From Longitalea luteola (GTDB lineage: Bacteria; Bacteroidota; Bacteroidia; Chitinophagales; Chitinophagaceae): DNA of 64,000 nt. Location: contig NZ_JAFIQX010000013.1 of the NCBI RefSeq assembly GCF_017356035.1, positions 124,001 through 188,000 of the forward strand, given 5' to 3'. Positions 1 to 9,255 of the stretch are shown here, piece after piece (within the stretch, counting starts at the first letter, position 1; every line of letters begins with the position of its first letter). The notes beneath the pieces are model-generated. The model was not told where the DNA came from, made no database searches, and worked only from the letters and a program-made list of their open reading frames with translations. The position numbers and the translations under genes were made by a program.

Positions 1-1524
1 GTACCAGCCCTGGCTGGTGCTACCTATGCCTGGACGGTGCCTGCCGGCTGGACGATCAACTCCGGAGCGAATTCAAATATCATTAATGTAACAGTAGGTC
101 CCGGCGGCGGATTCATTACCAGCCATGAAGTGAACGGTTGCGCCGATCTGCGCGATACAATCCCGGTAACCACTACGGCACCTACTGTGGCCGGAAGGAT
201 CATGAGCGACACTACCGTCTGCGCCGGCATTAATAACTGTCCCTTATCGATCGCAGATGAGCGGGGAACTGTTTTAAAATGGTTGTCGTCGACAGACGGT
301 GTGCGCTGGCAGGAGATTGCAGTGGCAACGGATAACTATACGGCGCAGAATTTGACGACATCAACCCGGTTTGCCGCTCTGGTGCAAAATGGTGATGCCT
401 GTACGGTTGATACGGCCAATGCCGCTTTTATTACCGTTGATCCCAAGTCAGACGGAGGTAGAATAAGTCCCGACCTCACCAATGTTTGCCTCGGCGAAAA
501 TGTTGATCCCAAACTTACACTGAACAATAATACAGGCGCTGTAATGAACTGGCAGTTGTCATTCGACAATAGCAGCTGGAGTAATGTAACGCCTGCAAAT
601 AGCAGTACAACCCTGCAGGCAGGCGCCGTTTCCAGAACAAGCTACTATCGTTCTATTGTGAAAAGCGGTGTTTGTCCCGGCGATACCAGTGATGTGGCAA
701 CCATCAGGTTCTATAATGTGCCGGCTCCGGCAGCTACCATTGCTCCTGATTCAATTGAAATATGCCATGGCAAATCGGCTGTGCTGAGTGCAACCATTAC
801 TACCGGCACCAGCTATGCGTGGAGCACGAATGTGCCGTTATCGCCTGGTGGCAGCGGGGCGGTCACGGCTGTTCCTTATTCGTTAACTGCTACAGCAACT
901 CCCCCGGTAACTTCCAACGTGGTGCTTACTGTAAATAATACCGGTTGTCCCAACCCATCAAAAGATACATTCTATATATACGTAACCGACCCCATCGTAG
1001 TACGTGCCGGAAATGATACGGCCGTTGTTTATAATCAGCCTTTGCAGTTCAATGCAACCGTGAACGACCCCAAAGCCAATAGCTGGGATTGGGCGCCCGC
1101 TTCTTATTTAAACAATCCCGGTATTCCAGATCCGCTTGCAGTCTATGATCTGAACGCACCGGCTGAGGTCACCTACATTGCCACCGCAAAAACGATGGCC
1201 GGTTGCAGCGGTTCCGATACCTTGACCGTAAAGATCTTCAAGACCGGCGCCGACATCTTCATGCCTTCAGGTTTTACACCCAACGGGGATGGCCGCAATG
1301 ATGTGATCCGCCCCATAATGGCAGGTGTAAAGCAATTGAACTTCTTCCGGGTATATAATCGCTGGGGGCAGCTGGTATTCAGCACCAGTGAGGTTAATAA
1401 GGGCTGGAATGGCGAGATCGGCGGTACGAAGCAGTCGTCCCAGAACTTTGTGTATATGGTTCAGGCAGTTGACTATACCGGAAAAGTGATTGTAAAACGC
1501 GGAAGTTTTGTGCTCATCCGCTAA
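1..1524 (+). CDS. T9SS type B sorting-domain surface protein with PKD/Ig-like repeats (5' end outside window)
   Basis: The reading frame is open from base 1, so the start lies upstream; 507 residues are visible. The last 90 residues or so are a gliding-motility-associated C-terminal (CHU_C, type B sorting) domain: it begins with the typical FTPNGDGRND motif, followed by VYNRWGQLVF and a WNG motif, and ends in a short basic-hydrophobic tail (GSFVLIR). In the family this domain directs export through the outer membrane by the type IX secretion system. The region before it is Ser/Thr/Asn-rich with paired cysteines spaced like Bacteroidota PKD/Ig-like repeats, so the visible part is a large adhesin-like or matrix surface protein. 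No enzyme domain is visible, but one may lie in the missing N-terminal part. The next gene starts 333 bases downstream and is probably independent. Confidence 0.88.
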   Translation, partial: VPALAGATYAWTVPAGWTINSGANSNIINVTVGPGGGFITSHEVNGCADLRDTIPVTTTAPTVAGRIMSDTTVCAGINNCPLSIADERGTVLKWLSSTDGVRWQEIAVATDNYTAQNLTTSTRFAALVQNGDACTVDTANAAFITVDPKSDGGRISPDLTNVCLGENVDPKLTLNNNTGAVMNWQLSFDNSSWSNVTPANSSTTLQAGAVSRTSYYRSIVKSGVCPGDTSDVATIRFYNVPAPAATIAPDSIEICHGKSAVLSATITTGTSYAWSTNVPLSPGGSGAVTAVPYSLTATATPPVTSNVVLTVNNTGCPNPSKDTFYIYVTDPIVVRAGNDTAVVYNQPLQFNATVNDPKANSWDWAPASYLNNPGIPDPLAVYDLNAPAEVTYIATAKTMAGCSGSDTLTVKIFKTGADIFMPSGFTPNGDGRNDVIRPIMAGVKQLNFFRVYNRWGQLVFSTSEVNKGWNGEIGGTKQSSQNFVYMVQAVDYTGKVIVKRGSFVLIR

Positions 1525-1857
1525 CCGGCGATCGCTTTAAAAACCTATTCACCGCTATTTGCAGGTATTAAGATTATTTCTAATCCGCGCATTGCAATGC
1601 TGCTGCACCAAATTGTTGCCCGTTCAAATAGTACGATTTCTTAAATTTGATGTCAGGCGTTGACGTGTCAGGAAGTGACTTTTTTTCCGCACATTCATTG
1701 ATCTTCGTCAAGAAGTATAACGTCATAACACTGTTAAAGCCAATTACTAACATTAACAATATCAGTAACCGAGAAATGTTATTAAGAAAGCAGCTAATTT
1801 ATTTGATTATAAGAAAGGGGATATATAACTTGGTGCCATACCTTATTTCTGATTTGT
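1525..1857. other. Intergenic region upstream of the first sigma factor
   Basis: This 333-base gap contains no convincing gene. A 73-codon open frame at 1647-1868 overlaps the sigma factor start, has no recognisable features and is rejected. The only signal I can support is a promoter-like pair, listed separately at 1616-1649. No clear terminator hairpin was found directly behind the surface-protein gene. Confidence 0.5.
1616..1649 (+). promoter_or_regulatory. Possible Bacteroidota-type promoter for the first sigma factor gene
   Basis: TAAATTTG at 1642-1649 is an exact match to the Bacteroidota -7 consensus TAnnTTTG. A TTG at 1616-1618 lies 23 bases upstream, at the long end of the accepted -33 spacing. 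Transcription would start near 1655, giving an untranslated leader of about 200 bases. This is inferred from consensus only. Confidence 0.35.
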
Positions 1858-2439
1858 ATGACAGATGAGCAAATTATGCAGCGAATCATGTACAAGGATT
1901 CCGAGGCGTTCAGCGAGCTGTATGATAGAACATACAGGAAACTATTTCTATTCGCGAAAAGTTTGGTAGGAGATGCAGAAGAAGCCCGGGATATTGTCAC
2001 TGACTCGTTTATTAAACTTTGGTCGCACGAGACTTCCTTTTCCAATATGACTCATCTACAGGTTTACCTCTATAAAATAATAAGAAATTCCTGTATCGAT
2101 TACCTGCGCAGAGATAAACTCAGAATTAAAATAGAAACCCAGCTCAGCAAGGCAGAGATCATCCATGAAAATGTAATTGAAAGAAAATACCAGGAAGCTG
2201 AGTTGGTGACCATGTTATATGAACGTATAAACCAGTTGCCCGAAAGAATGCGGCAGGTTTTTAAACTTACTTACCTTGATGGGTATAGCAGAACAGAAGT
2301 AGCACAAATGCTGAACCTGTCAGAAAATACCATCCGCAATACGAATGCAGCCGCTATGAAAGCGATCAGGTTAACGCTGGGCGTAGAACCCATGGTGATA
2401 CTGGCCATCCTGGCCGCCCGGCACATGGAACTGGCTTAA
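1858..2439 (+). CDS. ECF RNA polymerase sigma factor, FecI/SigZ type (locus 1)
   Basis: The 193-residue protein has the two helical regions of sigma-70 ECF factors. Region 2 spans about residues 15-75 (FSELYDRTYRKLF, then a DIVTDSFIKLW -10 recognition helix). Region 4 spans about residues 125-180 (LPERMRQVFKLTYLDGYS, then an HTH with ENTIRN). Length and order match the Bacteroidota FecI-like group that pairs with FecR. The FecR gene follows after 216 bases and a SusC/SusD pair after that, so the likely job is to activate transcription of this transport locus when the receptor senses its ligand. Start ATG at 1858 was chosen because region 2 begins soon after it. The ligand is not indicated. 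Confidence 0.93.
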   Translation: MTDEQIMQRIMYKDSEAFSELYDRTYRKLFLFAKSLVGDAEEARDIVTDSFIKLWSHETSFSNMTHLQVYLYKIIRNSCIDYLRRDKLRIKIETQLSKAEIIHENVIERKYQEAELVTMLYERINQLPERMRQVFKLTYLDGYSRTEVAQMLNLSENTIRNTNAAAMKAIRLTLGVEPMVILAILAARHMELA

Positions 2440-2655
2440 GACAGGCGCTCCTTTTTACATGATTTCCGTCAGTATTTAATACCACAGATCTGTATAGTTC
2501 TTTTTGGGGCTAACGCTCTTACATAAACTTTTTAGAGAAATTTTTGCGGAGCACTGGTACAAAATATTTAACTGTACGTATACTCATAGCCCGTATCCTT
2601 CAATAACCATTTTTTACTTTAGAGATACGTTTAATATCTCTGCAAAACCAGTGTA

Positions 2656-3873
2656 ATGCAGGACAATAGCCTAATCAATGAGATACTTCTTAAGGTAATT
2701 AGAGGCGAAGAGCTTTCTTCAGTGGAAAGTTCTAACCTGCAGGAATGGCTGACAGATGCAGAGAAGCGTAGGCTACTGGACGACCTGAGAGATACGGATT
2801 ACCTGCGTGAGAAATTAAAAGAGGCAGCTGAAGTTGATGTGGCAGGGGCTAAAGATCTCTTTTTTCAAAGACTGGCTATCGGAGAGCGCAATAGCATAAA
2901 AAGGCAATGGCAATGGAAGTTGTTTCGAGATGTAGCAACAAAAGCAGCAGCAGTTTTGGTACTGGCTGCTGCTTCCTTTTTCTGGTTCTATAACCGCAAA
3001 CAAGGCGGTGATACGGTGACAAAGGGAAAGGCGCAACAAGCAGAGATCATCATTGCCAATGACGTGGCGCCGGGTCAAACAAAAGCGTCGTTAACATTGG
3101 CCAATGGCAAAACGGTAGTGTTGGATAGTACGGTAGTAGGGCAGGTGGCGCAAGAGGGTGGAATTGTAGTTGTGAATACCAGGCGGGGACTCACTTACCA
3201 GAAAAACAGCGATGAACAAAATGATGTGTTGTATAATACATTAAGTACAAAGAATGGCGAAACATATTCCGCGGTGTTGGCCGATGGTAGTAAGGTTTGG
3301 CTGAATACAGGCGCATCGATCCGGTACCCGGTTACATTTACCGGCAGCGAAAGAAAAGTAGAAATAACCGGCGAAGTTTATTTTGAAGTGGCCCACGATG
3401 AAAGTAAACCGTTTTTTGTTCATACCACCACGGCGCAGGGCGAAGGAATGGATGTGCAGGTATTGGGAACACATTTTAATATCAGGGCATACCAGGATGA
3501 GGCGGGCATTAAGACGACATTGCTCGAAGGATCGGTGAAGCTAATACAAAACAATAAAGAGACTTTATTGAAACCCGGCCAGCAGGCTCAGGTGAACAAT
3601 GGCAATATTAAAGTGATCGGTGATGTAAATGCAGAGGCGGTGATCGCCTGGAAGAACGGCTTTTTCCACTTTGACCATGCGAGTATAACGGAAGTGATGC
3701 GGGAACTACAGAAATGGTATAATATCGAGGCGGTGTATGCTGGCGCCAAACCAACCGCGCCGATCATCGGTGATATAAACCGGAATTTAATGTTGTCGGA
3801 AGTTGCAAAAATGCTTGAATTGAGTGCCGATCTACATTTGCGCATCGAAGGTAAAAAACTGATCGTACAGTAA
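2656..3873 (+). CDS. FecR family anti-sigma factor (locus 1)
   Basis: The 405-residue protein has the architecture of Bacteroidota FecR proteins. A cytoplasmic N-terminal part (about 1-90) would bind the sigma factor. One transmembrane helix lies at about 93-112. A periplasmic FecR domain at roughly 195-295 contains GSKVWLNTGASIRYP and EVYFEVAHD, and a DUF4974 C-terminal domain at about 335-405 contains ITEVMRELQKWYNIEAVY. In this family the periplasmic part contacts the signalling (STN) domain of the cognate TonB receptor, which is the next gene and carries such a domain. The gene sits between its sigma factor and its receptor, the classic order. Confidence 0.93.
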   Translation: MQDNSLINEILLKVIRGEELSSVESSNLQEWLTDAEKRRLLDDLRDTDYLREKLKEAAEVDVAGAKDLFFQRLAIGERNSIKRQWQWKLFRDVATKAAAVLVLAAASFFWFYNRKQGGDTVTKGKAQQAEIIIANDVAPGQTKASLTLANGKTVVLDSTVVGQVAQEGGIVVVNTRRGLTYQKNSDEQNDVLYNTLSTKNGETYSAVLADGSKVWLNTGASIRYPVTFTGSERKVEITGEVYFEVAHDESKPFFVHTTTAQGEGMDVQVLGTHFNIRAYQDEAGIKTTLLEGSVKLIQNNKETLLKPGQQAQVNNGNIKVIGDVNAEAVIAWKNGFFHFDHASITEVMRELQKWYNIEAVYAGAKPTAPIIGDINRNLMLSEVAKMLELSADLHLRIEGKKLIVQ

Positions 3874-4048
3874 GCCACTGATTAAAATAACGAACGCTGA
3901 TCTTATTTACTTCTGGTCCTTTATTCTTTAACGGCAGCCTTGGTTAATGCCATTTAAATGTAAAACCATATGAACCATTTAAACACCCCAGCTACACTTA
4001 CATTCATTTATCAGTTCCATCCAGGCTCTCCCCATTAAGCCGGGCCAT

Positions 4049-4082
4049 AAAAAAAGCCGGCGTGTCCACGAAACACACCGGC
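4049..4082 (-). terminator. Leftward intrinsic terminator in the leader of the first susC
   Basis: A 10-bp inverted repeat at 4056-4065 and 4073-4082 has a 7-base loop. Read on the minus strand it has one G-U wobble pair and is followed by seven U residues (complement of the A run at 4049-4055), a good intrinsic terminator. On the plus strand the same stem has a C-A mismatch and no U run. No minus-strand gene is close enough to the right to need it, so it may end an antisense RNA; see the finding on this site. Confidence 0.6.
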
Positions 4083-4146
4083 AGAAAAAAGGCCAATAAC
4101 ATGACTGATTAGAAATCCTATTATCAAACCTTTCAACAACTAAGGT

Positions 4147-7100
4147 ATGCATTTTCGCAATTACCTGCGGACTGTTATTTCCTATACAGCCGCCAATACC
4201 ATTAACTGTTTAAAAATCCTTGTGTGTAAACAAACGTTGCGCGTTATGAAGTTGACAGCGATCATTTTAACCATTACCTTCCTACAGGTGCACGCTGCGG
4301 GGCTTTCGCAAACCGTTACATTTTCAGGCAATAATATATTGCTGGAAAAAGTATTCGCAGTTATAAAGCAGCAAACCGGCTATACGTTCCTGTACACGGC
4401 CGATGTTATTAAAGATGCCAAAAAAGTAAGCCTGCATGTAAAAGATGCTGCGCTGGAAGAGGTGTTGGGTCTGGCGCTGAAAGATCAGCAGCTGGGCTAT
4501 CATATAGCCAACAAAACAGTCATCATTCGTAAAAAAGAACCGGAAACCAAACAGCCGGCTAGTAATATAACGGCGCCGCCCGGTGAGGTAAAGGGCCGGG
4601 TATTAAATCATAAAGGAGAGCCGTTGGTAGGCGCCAATGTGAAAGTAAAGGGAACTGCAATTGCAGGCGTTACCAATGCGGATGGCGCTTTTGAATTAAG
4701 AGGGGTAGATGAAAATGCACTGCTCGAGATCTCTTACCTGGGTTTTGAAACGCAACTAATAAAAGTAGGCGGCCGTACCACCCTTGCAGTACAGTTGAAA
4801 CTCGTGGAAAGTGAATTGGAGGCGGTTTCCGTGTCGGTATATAACGGGTACCAGCGAATACCGAAAGAAAGGGCTACGGGTTCTTTTGTTCAGATAGATA
4901 ATAAGCTCTTGAACCGGGGAGTAACGATCGATGTTCTTGGCAGGCTCGAAGGCATAGCCAGCGGACTGGCGTTTTACAGGAACAGCAAAACAGAGCAGCC
5001 TGCATTAAATATCCGCGGGCGCAGCACCATCTTTGCCAATGCATCGCCGTTGATCATCCTTGACAATTTTCCCTATGACGGTGATCTAAGTAATATCAAT
5101 CCGAATACTGTTGAGTCAATAACCATTTTACGGGATGCGGCTGCCGCATCTATCTATGGCGTAAGATCAGCCAATGGCGTGATCGTGATCACCACTAAAA
5201 AAGGAAAGGCGAACCAGGCGCCCCAGGTTAACTTTAATACCAATCTTACTGTAGCAGCAAAGCCTGATTTGAATTATCTGCCAACGATGCCGGCGGAAGA
5301 TTTTATCGAGGCTGAGCAGATATTCTTTTCAAAGGGTTGGTACACCGCTCAGGAAAACAGCGCATTTAAAACCCCGTTAACCCCGGTTGTAGAATTGCTG
5401 ATCAAACAAAGAGACGGGTTGATCTCCGCTGCAGAAGTTGATCAGCAGATAGCGAACTTTAAACAATACAAGGCAACCGATCAATACGAAAAGCTGTTTT
5501 TCAGAAACAGAGTGCTGACTCAAAATGCATTGTCGGTAAGCGGTGGGTCCGGCAAATCACAGTACTTCCTCACGCTGGGTTATGATAAAGACCAAAGCGG
5601 TTTTAAAAGGAACAGTTATGAGCGGTACTCGATCAATGTGTTCAATACTTTTAATCCATTTAAGAATATTGATATTAATGCCGGATTTATATACACGAAT
5701 ACCAGGACCGATAATAATAATCCGGGCATCAACGATTTTATTTCACCGGTTGGAAGGAAATACTATCCGTATGCTCAGTTTGAAGACGACTACGGCTTTG
5801 CCTTGCCGGTAAGTTTCGGTTTCCGCGATACGTATAAAGCGCTAAAGGAAAGCCAGGGATTTCTCGACTGGCAGTACCGGCCTTTGGATGAGCTTAATAT
5901 GGCTGATAACACCACATTGCAGCAATATAACCGGGTAAATTTTGAGATCCGGAAAACATTCAGCCGGAGTTTTAATATTGAAGTAAAATACCAGTATGAA
6001 AAACAGGTTGGGAAGAATGAGAACCTGATGAGCCAGGAGACGTATTTTACGCGCAACTTAATTAACGTCTATTATAATCCTGCAGGCACCATAAAATATC
6101 CGGTGCCGCTAGGTGGTATACTTGATCAGGCAAACAATGAATTGCAGGGCCATACGGGCAGGGTACAGGCAAATTTCAATCCATCCTGGCAGAAACACAG
6201 AATAAACGGCATTGCTGGTTTTGAAGTGAAGCAGCTTGAGGTAAAAAGCTACCAAAGCAGGTTATACGGGTATAATCGCGATATCGCGACAAGTCAGCCG
6301 CTTGATTTTGTTACGAGATTTCCAACGAACCCGAATAATGTCCCTGTTCCGATCCCGTATCCACGAACAGTAACGGATGTGATCGACAGATATCTCTCTT
6401 ACTATGCCAATGCCTCTTATACTTACGATGACCGGTATGTTCTTTCCGCCAGCGGCCGTTTCGACAATACCAATTTTTTCGGTATAAAAAGCAATCAACG
6501 GGTGGTACCCTTATGGTCAACAGGTTTTAAATGGAACATCTCCAACGAGGCGTTTTTCAAAAGGGGCTTGTTGGATCAATTGGCGCTGCGGGCAACGTAT
6601 GGGTATAATGGTAACGTGAATAAAGACCTTACTGCGTATACAACTGTCAGATATGGTACAGATGCCCTTACCCGTATGGCTTTGGCAACTGTCGTGAATC
6701 CACCCAACCCTGAACTGAGATGGGAAAAGATCAGCATGATTAACCTGGGCGTTGTTTTCGCTTTAAAGAAGAACGTATTGAATGGTACCATCGAATATTT
6801 TAACAAAAAAGGAAAGGACCTGATCGGTGATGTGGCTATGGATCCTACCACGGGTATTACCAGCTTCAGGGGTAATTTATCGAATATCAGCGGGAAGGGC
6901 GTTGATGTACAGCTGACCGGTAAAATATTGAACGGGCAGCTTTCCTGGAATGCCACTGCTTTATTCAGCCATGCCATTGACAAAGTAACCAATTATACAA
7001 AGACATTTTCCGGCGGAGCATTGATCCAGGGTGGAGTTGGTGATGCCTCCAGTTTCACCCCGCTGGCAGGCCATCCCGTATTAAGCGTGTATAGTTATGC

Positions 7101-7731
7101 ATGGGGCGGTTTGGATCCTGCTAACGGTGATCCGCTAGGCGTGGTAGACGGTAAACCATCAAATGACTACTCTGCTATCTTGGCTGCAACTGCGGCCGAA
7201 CTTGTTTATCACGGCCCGCTGAACCCGCCCATTATAGGCGCTTTCAGAAATGATCTGTCCTGGAATAATTTCTCTCTCTCGGTAAACATCACTTATAAAC
7301 TGGGTCATTACTTCAGAAGGCCATCGATCGATTACGGCCAGTTACTGAACTTCTGGGCAGGTAATAAGGATTTTGCGAACAGATGGAAGAATCCAGGCGA
7401 TGAGGCATTTACCAATGTGCCTTCAATTCCTGGTCAGCTTCCCACAGTAGGCAGCAACAGGGATTACAGGTTCTATGCGAATTCAGAAGTGCTTGTAGAA
7501 AAGGCAGACCATATTCGCCTGCAGGATATTGTACTGGGTTATGATCTTGATAAGGAAAGGTGGAGAAGGCTGATCTTTCAGCGTGCCCATATTTATTGCA
7601 ACATTAATAATGTAGGAATATTATGGCGGGCGAATAAATTCGGGATAGATCCGGATGCTGCTCCCCATGCACTGACGCAGGTGTTACCACAGGCTCGCAG
7701 TATAACGCTGGGCGCCCGTTTCGATTTTTAA
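4147..7731 (+). CDS. SusC/RagA family TonB-linked outer membrane receptor with STN domain (locus 1)
   Basis: This 1194-residue protein has the full order of a signalling SusC protein. A signal peptide is centred on residues 34-50 (MKLTAIILTITFLQV). A secretin/TonB short N-terminal (STN) domain follows at about 57-128. A carboxypeptidase-regulatory-like beta-sandwich lies at about 147-215, and a plug domain at about 235-350 carries the SusC hallmark NGVIVITTKKG. The rest is the beta-barrel, ending in an aromatic residue (RFDF). The STN domain is the known contact with FecR, matching the FecR gene just upstream. ATG 4147 gives a 33-residue extension before the signal peptide, which is common in this family; ATG 4246 (directly at MKLTA) is the alternative. 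SusD follows after 47 bases. It imports an oligomer of unknown nature with energy from TonB. Confidence 0.93.
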   Translation: MHFRNYLRTVISYTAANTINCLKILVCKQTLRVMKLTAIILTITFLQVHAAGLSQTVTFSGNNILLEKVFAVIKQQTGYTFLYTADVIKDAKKVSLHVKDAALEEVLGLALKDQQLGYHIANKTVIIRKKEPETKQPASNITAPPGEVKGRVLNHKGEPLVGANVKVKGTAIAGVTNADGAFELRGVDENALLEISYLGFETQLIKVGGRTTLAVQLKLVESELEAVSVSVYNGYQRIPKERATGSFVQIDNKLLNRGVTIDVLGRLEGIASGLAFYRNSKTEQPALNIRGRSTIFANASPLIILDNFPYDGDLSNINPNTVESITILRDAAAASIYGVRSANGVIVITTKKGKANQAPQVNFNTNLTVAAKPDLNYLPTMPAEDFIEAEQIFFSKGWYTAQENSAFKTPLTPVVELLIKQRDGLISAAEVDQQIANFKQYKATDQYEKLFFRNRVLTQNALSVSGGSGKSQYFLTLGYDKDQSGFKRNSYERYSINVFNTFNPFKNIDINAGFIYTNTRTDNNNPGINDFISPVGRKYYPYAQFEDDYGFALPVSFGFRDTYKALKESQGFLDWQYRPLDELNMADNTTLQQYNRVNFEIRKTFSRSFNIEVKYQYEKQVGKNENLMSQETYFTRNLINVYYNPAGTIKYPVPLGGILDQANNELQGHTGRVQANFNPSWQKHRINGIAGFEVKQLEVKSYQSRLYGYNRDIATSQPLDFVTRFPTNPNNVPVPIPYPRTVTDVIDRYLSYYANASYTYDDRYVLSASGRFDNTNFFGIKSNQRVVPLWSTGFKWNISNEAFFKRGLLDQLALRATYGYNGNVNKDLTAYTTVRYGTDALTRMALATVVNPPNPELRWEKISMINLGVVFALKKNVLNGTIEYFNKKGKDLIGDVAMDPTTGITSFRGNLSNISGKGVDVQLTGKILNGQLSWNATALFSHAIDKVTNYTKTFSGGALIQGGVGDASSFTPLAGHPVLSVYSYAWGGLDPANGDPLGVVDGKPSNDYSAILAATAAELVYHGPLNPPIIGAFRNDLSWNNFSLSVNITYKLGHYFRRPSIDYGQLLNFWAGNKDFANRWKNPGDEAFTNVPSIPGQLPTVGSNRDYRFYANSEVLVEKADHIRLQDIVLGYDLDKERWRRLIFQRAHIYCNINNVGILWRANKFGIDPDAAPHALTQVLPQARSITLGARFDF

Positions 7732-7778
7732 ATGTGGCGGAATAAAATATTGGGGTTTTCTGTTCAATCATAAAAATT

Positions 7779-9155
7779 ATGCACATGCTTAATTATAAAA
7801 TATTGCTTTTTGTATTCACAGTTTTCGCTATCATTTCCTGCAAAAAGGACTGGATAGAGATCAAACCAAATAAATCCCTGGATGTTCCAACCTCTGTAGA
7901 GGATTTTCAGGCTTTATTGGATAATTCGCCCATTATGAATGACGGACATCCGTCACTGGGCGAGGTAAGCGCCGACAATTATTATCTTCCGTATAATATC
8001 TGGCAGAATTGGGGATCAGTAAACAGGTATGCGTCGATATGGGAAAGTGATATCTATAATAATTTAAGTACTGATAATACCAATTGGAATTTTTCTTACC
8101 GCCAGGTGTTTTATGCCAATATCGCGCTTGACGGTATTGACGCGGCAGGTTCACTGGCAGATAATTCACCGGCATGGAATAATGTAAAGGGCAGTGCGCT
8201 TTATTACCGCGCTGATGCTTTCTTTAATATATCGCAATTATTTACAAAGCCATACAGTTTAACGTTTCCCGACCAGTTGGGAATACCCCTGCGGTTGAGC
8301 GCTGATCCCAACGAAAAAACAACCAGGGCAGGTTTACAGGACACTTACGATCGCATTTTGGAGGATCTGCATAATGCCATAGCTTATTTACCCGATACAG
8401 CACTGCATAAAACGAGGCCTTCCAGGGCGGCAGCCTATGCTTTGTTATCAAGAGTATATCTCACGATGCAAAATTTTTCCAAATCATTGCTGTATGCAGA
8501 TTCAAGTTTGAAAATATACGATTCATTACTGGATTATAATACGCTTAAAACAACTGTGGCTAATCCAATTCCCGGGCTCAATAAAGAAGTGATCTTTCAG
8601 GCGACAATTGCCGATGATCTGCAAGCTACCCTCAATTGTATCGTGGATTCGACACTGTATAAAAGTTATGCCGCCAATGATCTTAGAAAGCAATTGTTTT
8701 ACAAAGTAAATGCCGCTGGTCAGGCAAGTTTCATTGGGACTTATACCGGCGGTACGGTTGGTACAGGCAGCAAGGCTTTCGGCGGTCTGGCAACAGACGA
8801 AGTATACCTTACCCGGGCGGAATGTTACGCCCGTACAGGCAATGTTACTGCTGCCATGAATGACCTGAATAAGTTGCTCAGTAAGCGGTGGAAGACCGGC
8901 ACCTTTGTGCCTTTTACCGCATCCAATACGAATGAAGCGTTAAATCTTATTCTGGAGGAACGCCGTAAAGAAACTCCTTTCCGTGGGCTGAGATGGATAG
9001 ATCTGCGAAGGTTGAACAGCGAGGGTGCCAACATTACGTTGACCAGGAATATAAATGGGCAACTATATAGCTTAGCGCCCAATTCCCCAAGGTACGTATT
9101 GCCCATTCCTCCTGATGTTATTGCTATTTCCGGAATACCGCAGAACGAACGATAA
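7779..9155 (+). CDS. SusD/RagB family nutrient-binding outer membrane lipoprotein (locus 1)
   Basis: The 458-residue product starts with a lipoprotein signal peptide ending in the lipobox IISC, with the modified cysteine at about residue 21, then KKDWIEIKP as in most SusD proteins. The N-terminal part is TPR-like (YYRADAFFNISQLF, RAAAYALLSRVYL) and the C-terminal half has the family motifs YLTRAECYARTG, EERRKE and RWIDLRRL, ending in LPIPPDVI. In the family it sits as a lid on the SusC barrel and captures substrate. It follows susC by 47 bases, so the pair is co-transcribed. A second in-frame ATG lies two codons downstream at 7785. Confidence 0.93.
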   Translation: MHMLNYKILLFVFTVFAIISCKKDWIEIKPNKSLDVPTSVEDFQALLDNSPIMNDGHPSLGEVSADNYYLPYNIWQNWGSVNRYASIWESDIYNNLSTDNTNWNFSYRQVFYANIALDGIDAAGSLADNSPAWNNVKGSALYYRADAFFNISQLFTKPYSLTFPDQLGIPLRLSADPNEKTTRAGLQDTYDRILEDLHNAIAYLPDTALHKTRPSRAAAYALLSRVYLTMQNFSKSLLYADSSLKIYDSLLDYNTLKTTVANPIPGLNKEVIFQATIADDLQATLNCIVDSTLYKSYAANDLRKQLFYKVNAAGQASFIGTYTGGTVGTGSKAFGGLATDEVYLTRAECYARTGNVTAAMNDLNKLLSKRWKTGTFVPFTASNTNEALNLILEERRKETPFRGLRWIDLRRLNSEGANITLTRNINGQLYSLAPNSPRYVLPIPPDVIAISGIPQNER

Positions 9156-9255
9156 TCATTGATAATACTTGGTTGATTCAGAGCAGCGCTACACTCCGGC
9201 ACGGATCTGCATTTGGTCCGTGCCCCTTTTTACTTTATGGCTCAAACTTTATTAT

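Noticed and set aside
1647-1868. Small ORF before the first sigma factor
   Set aside because: It overlaps the start of the sigma factor gene, covers the probable promoter leader and has no protein-like features.
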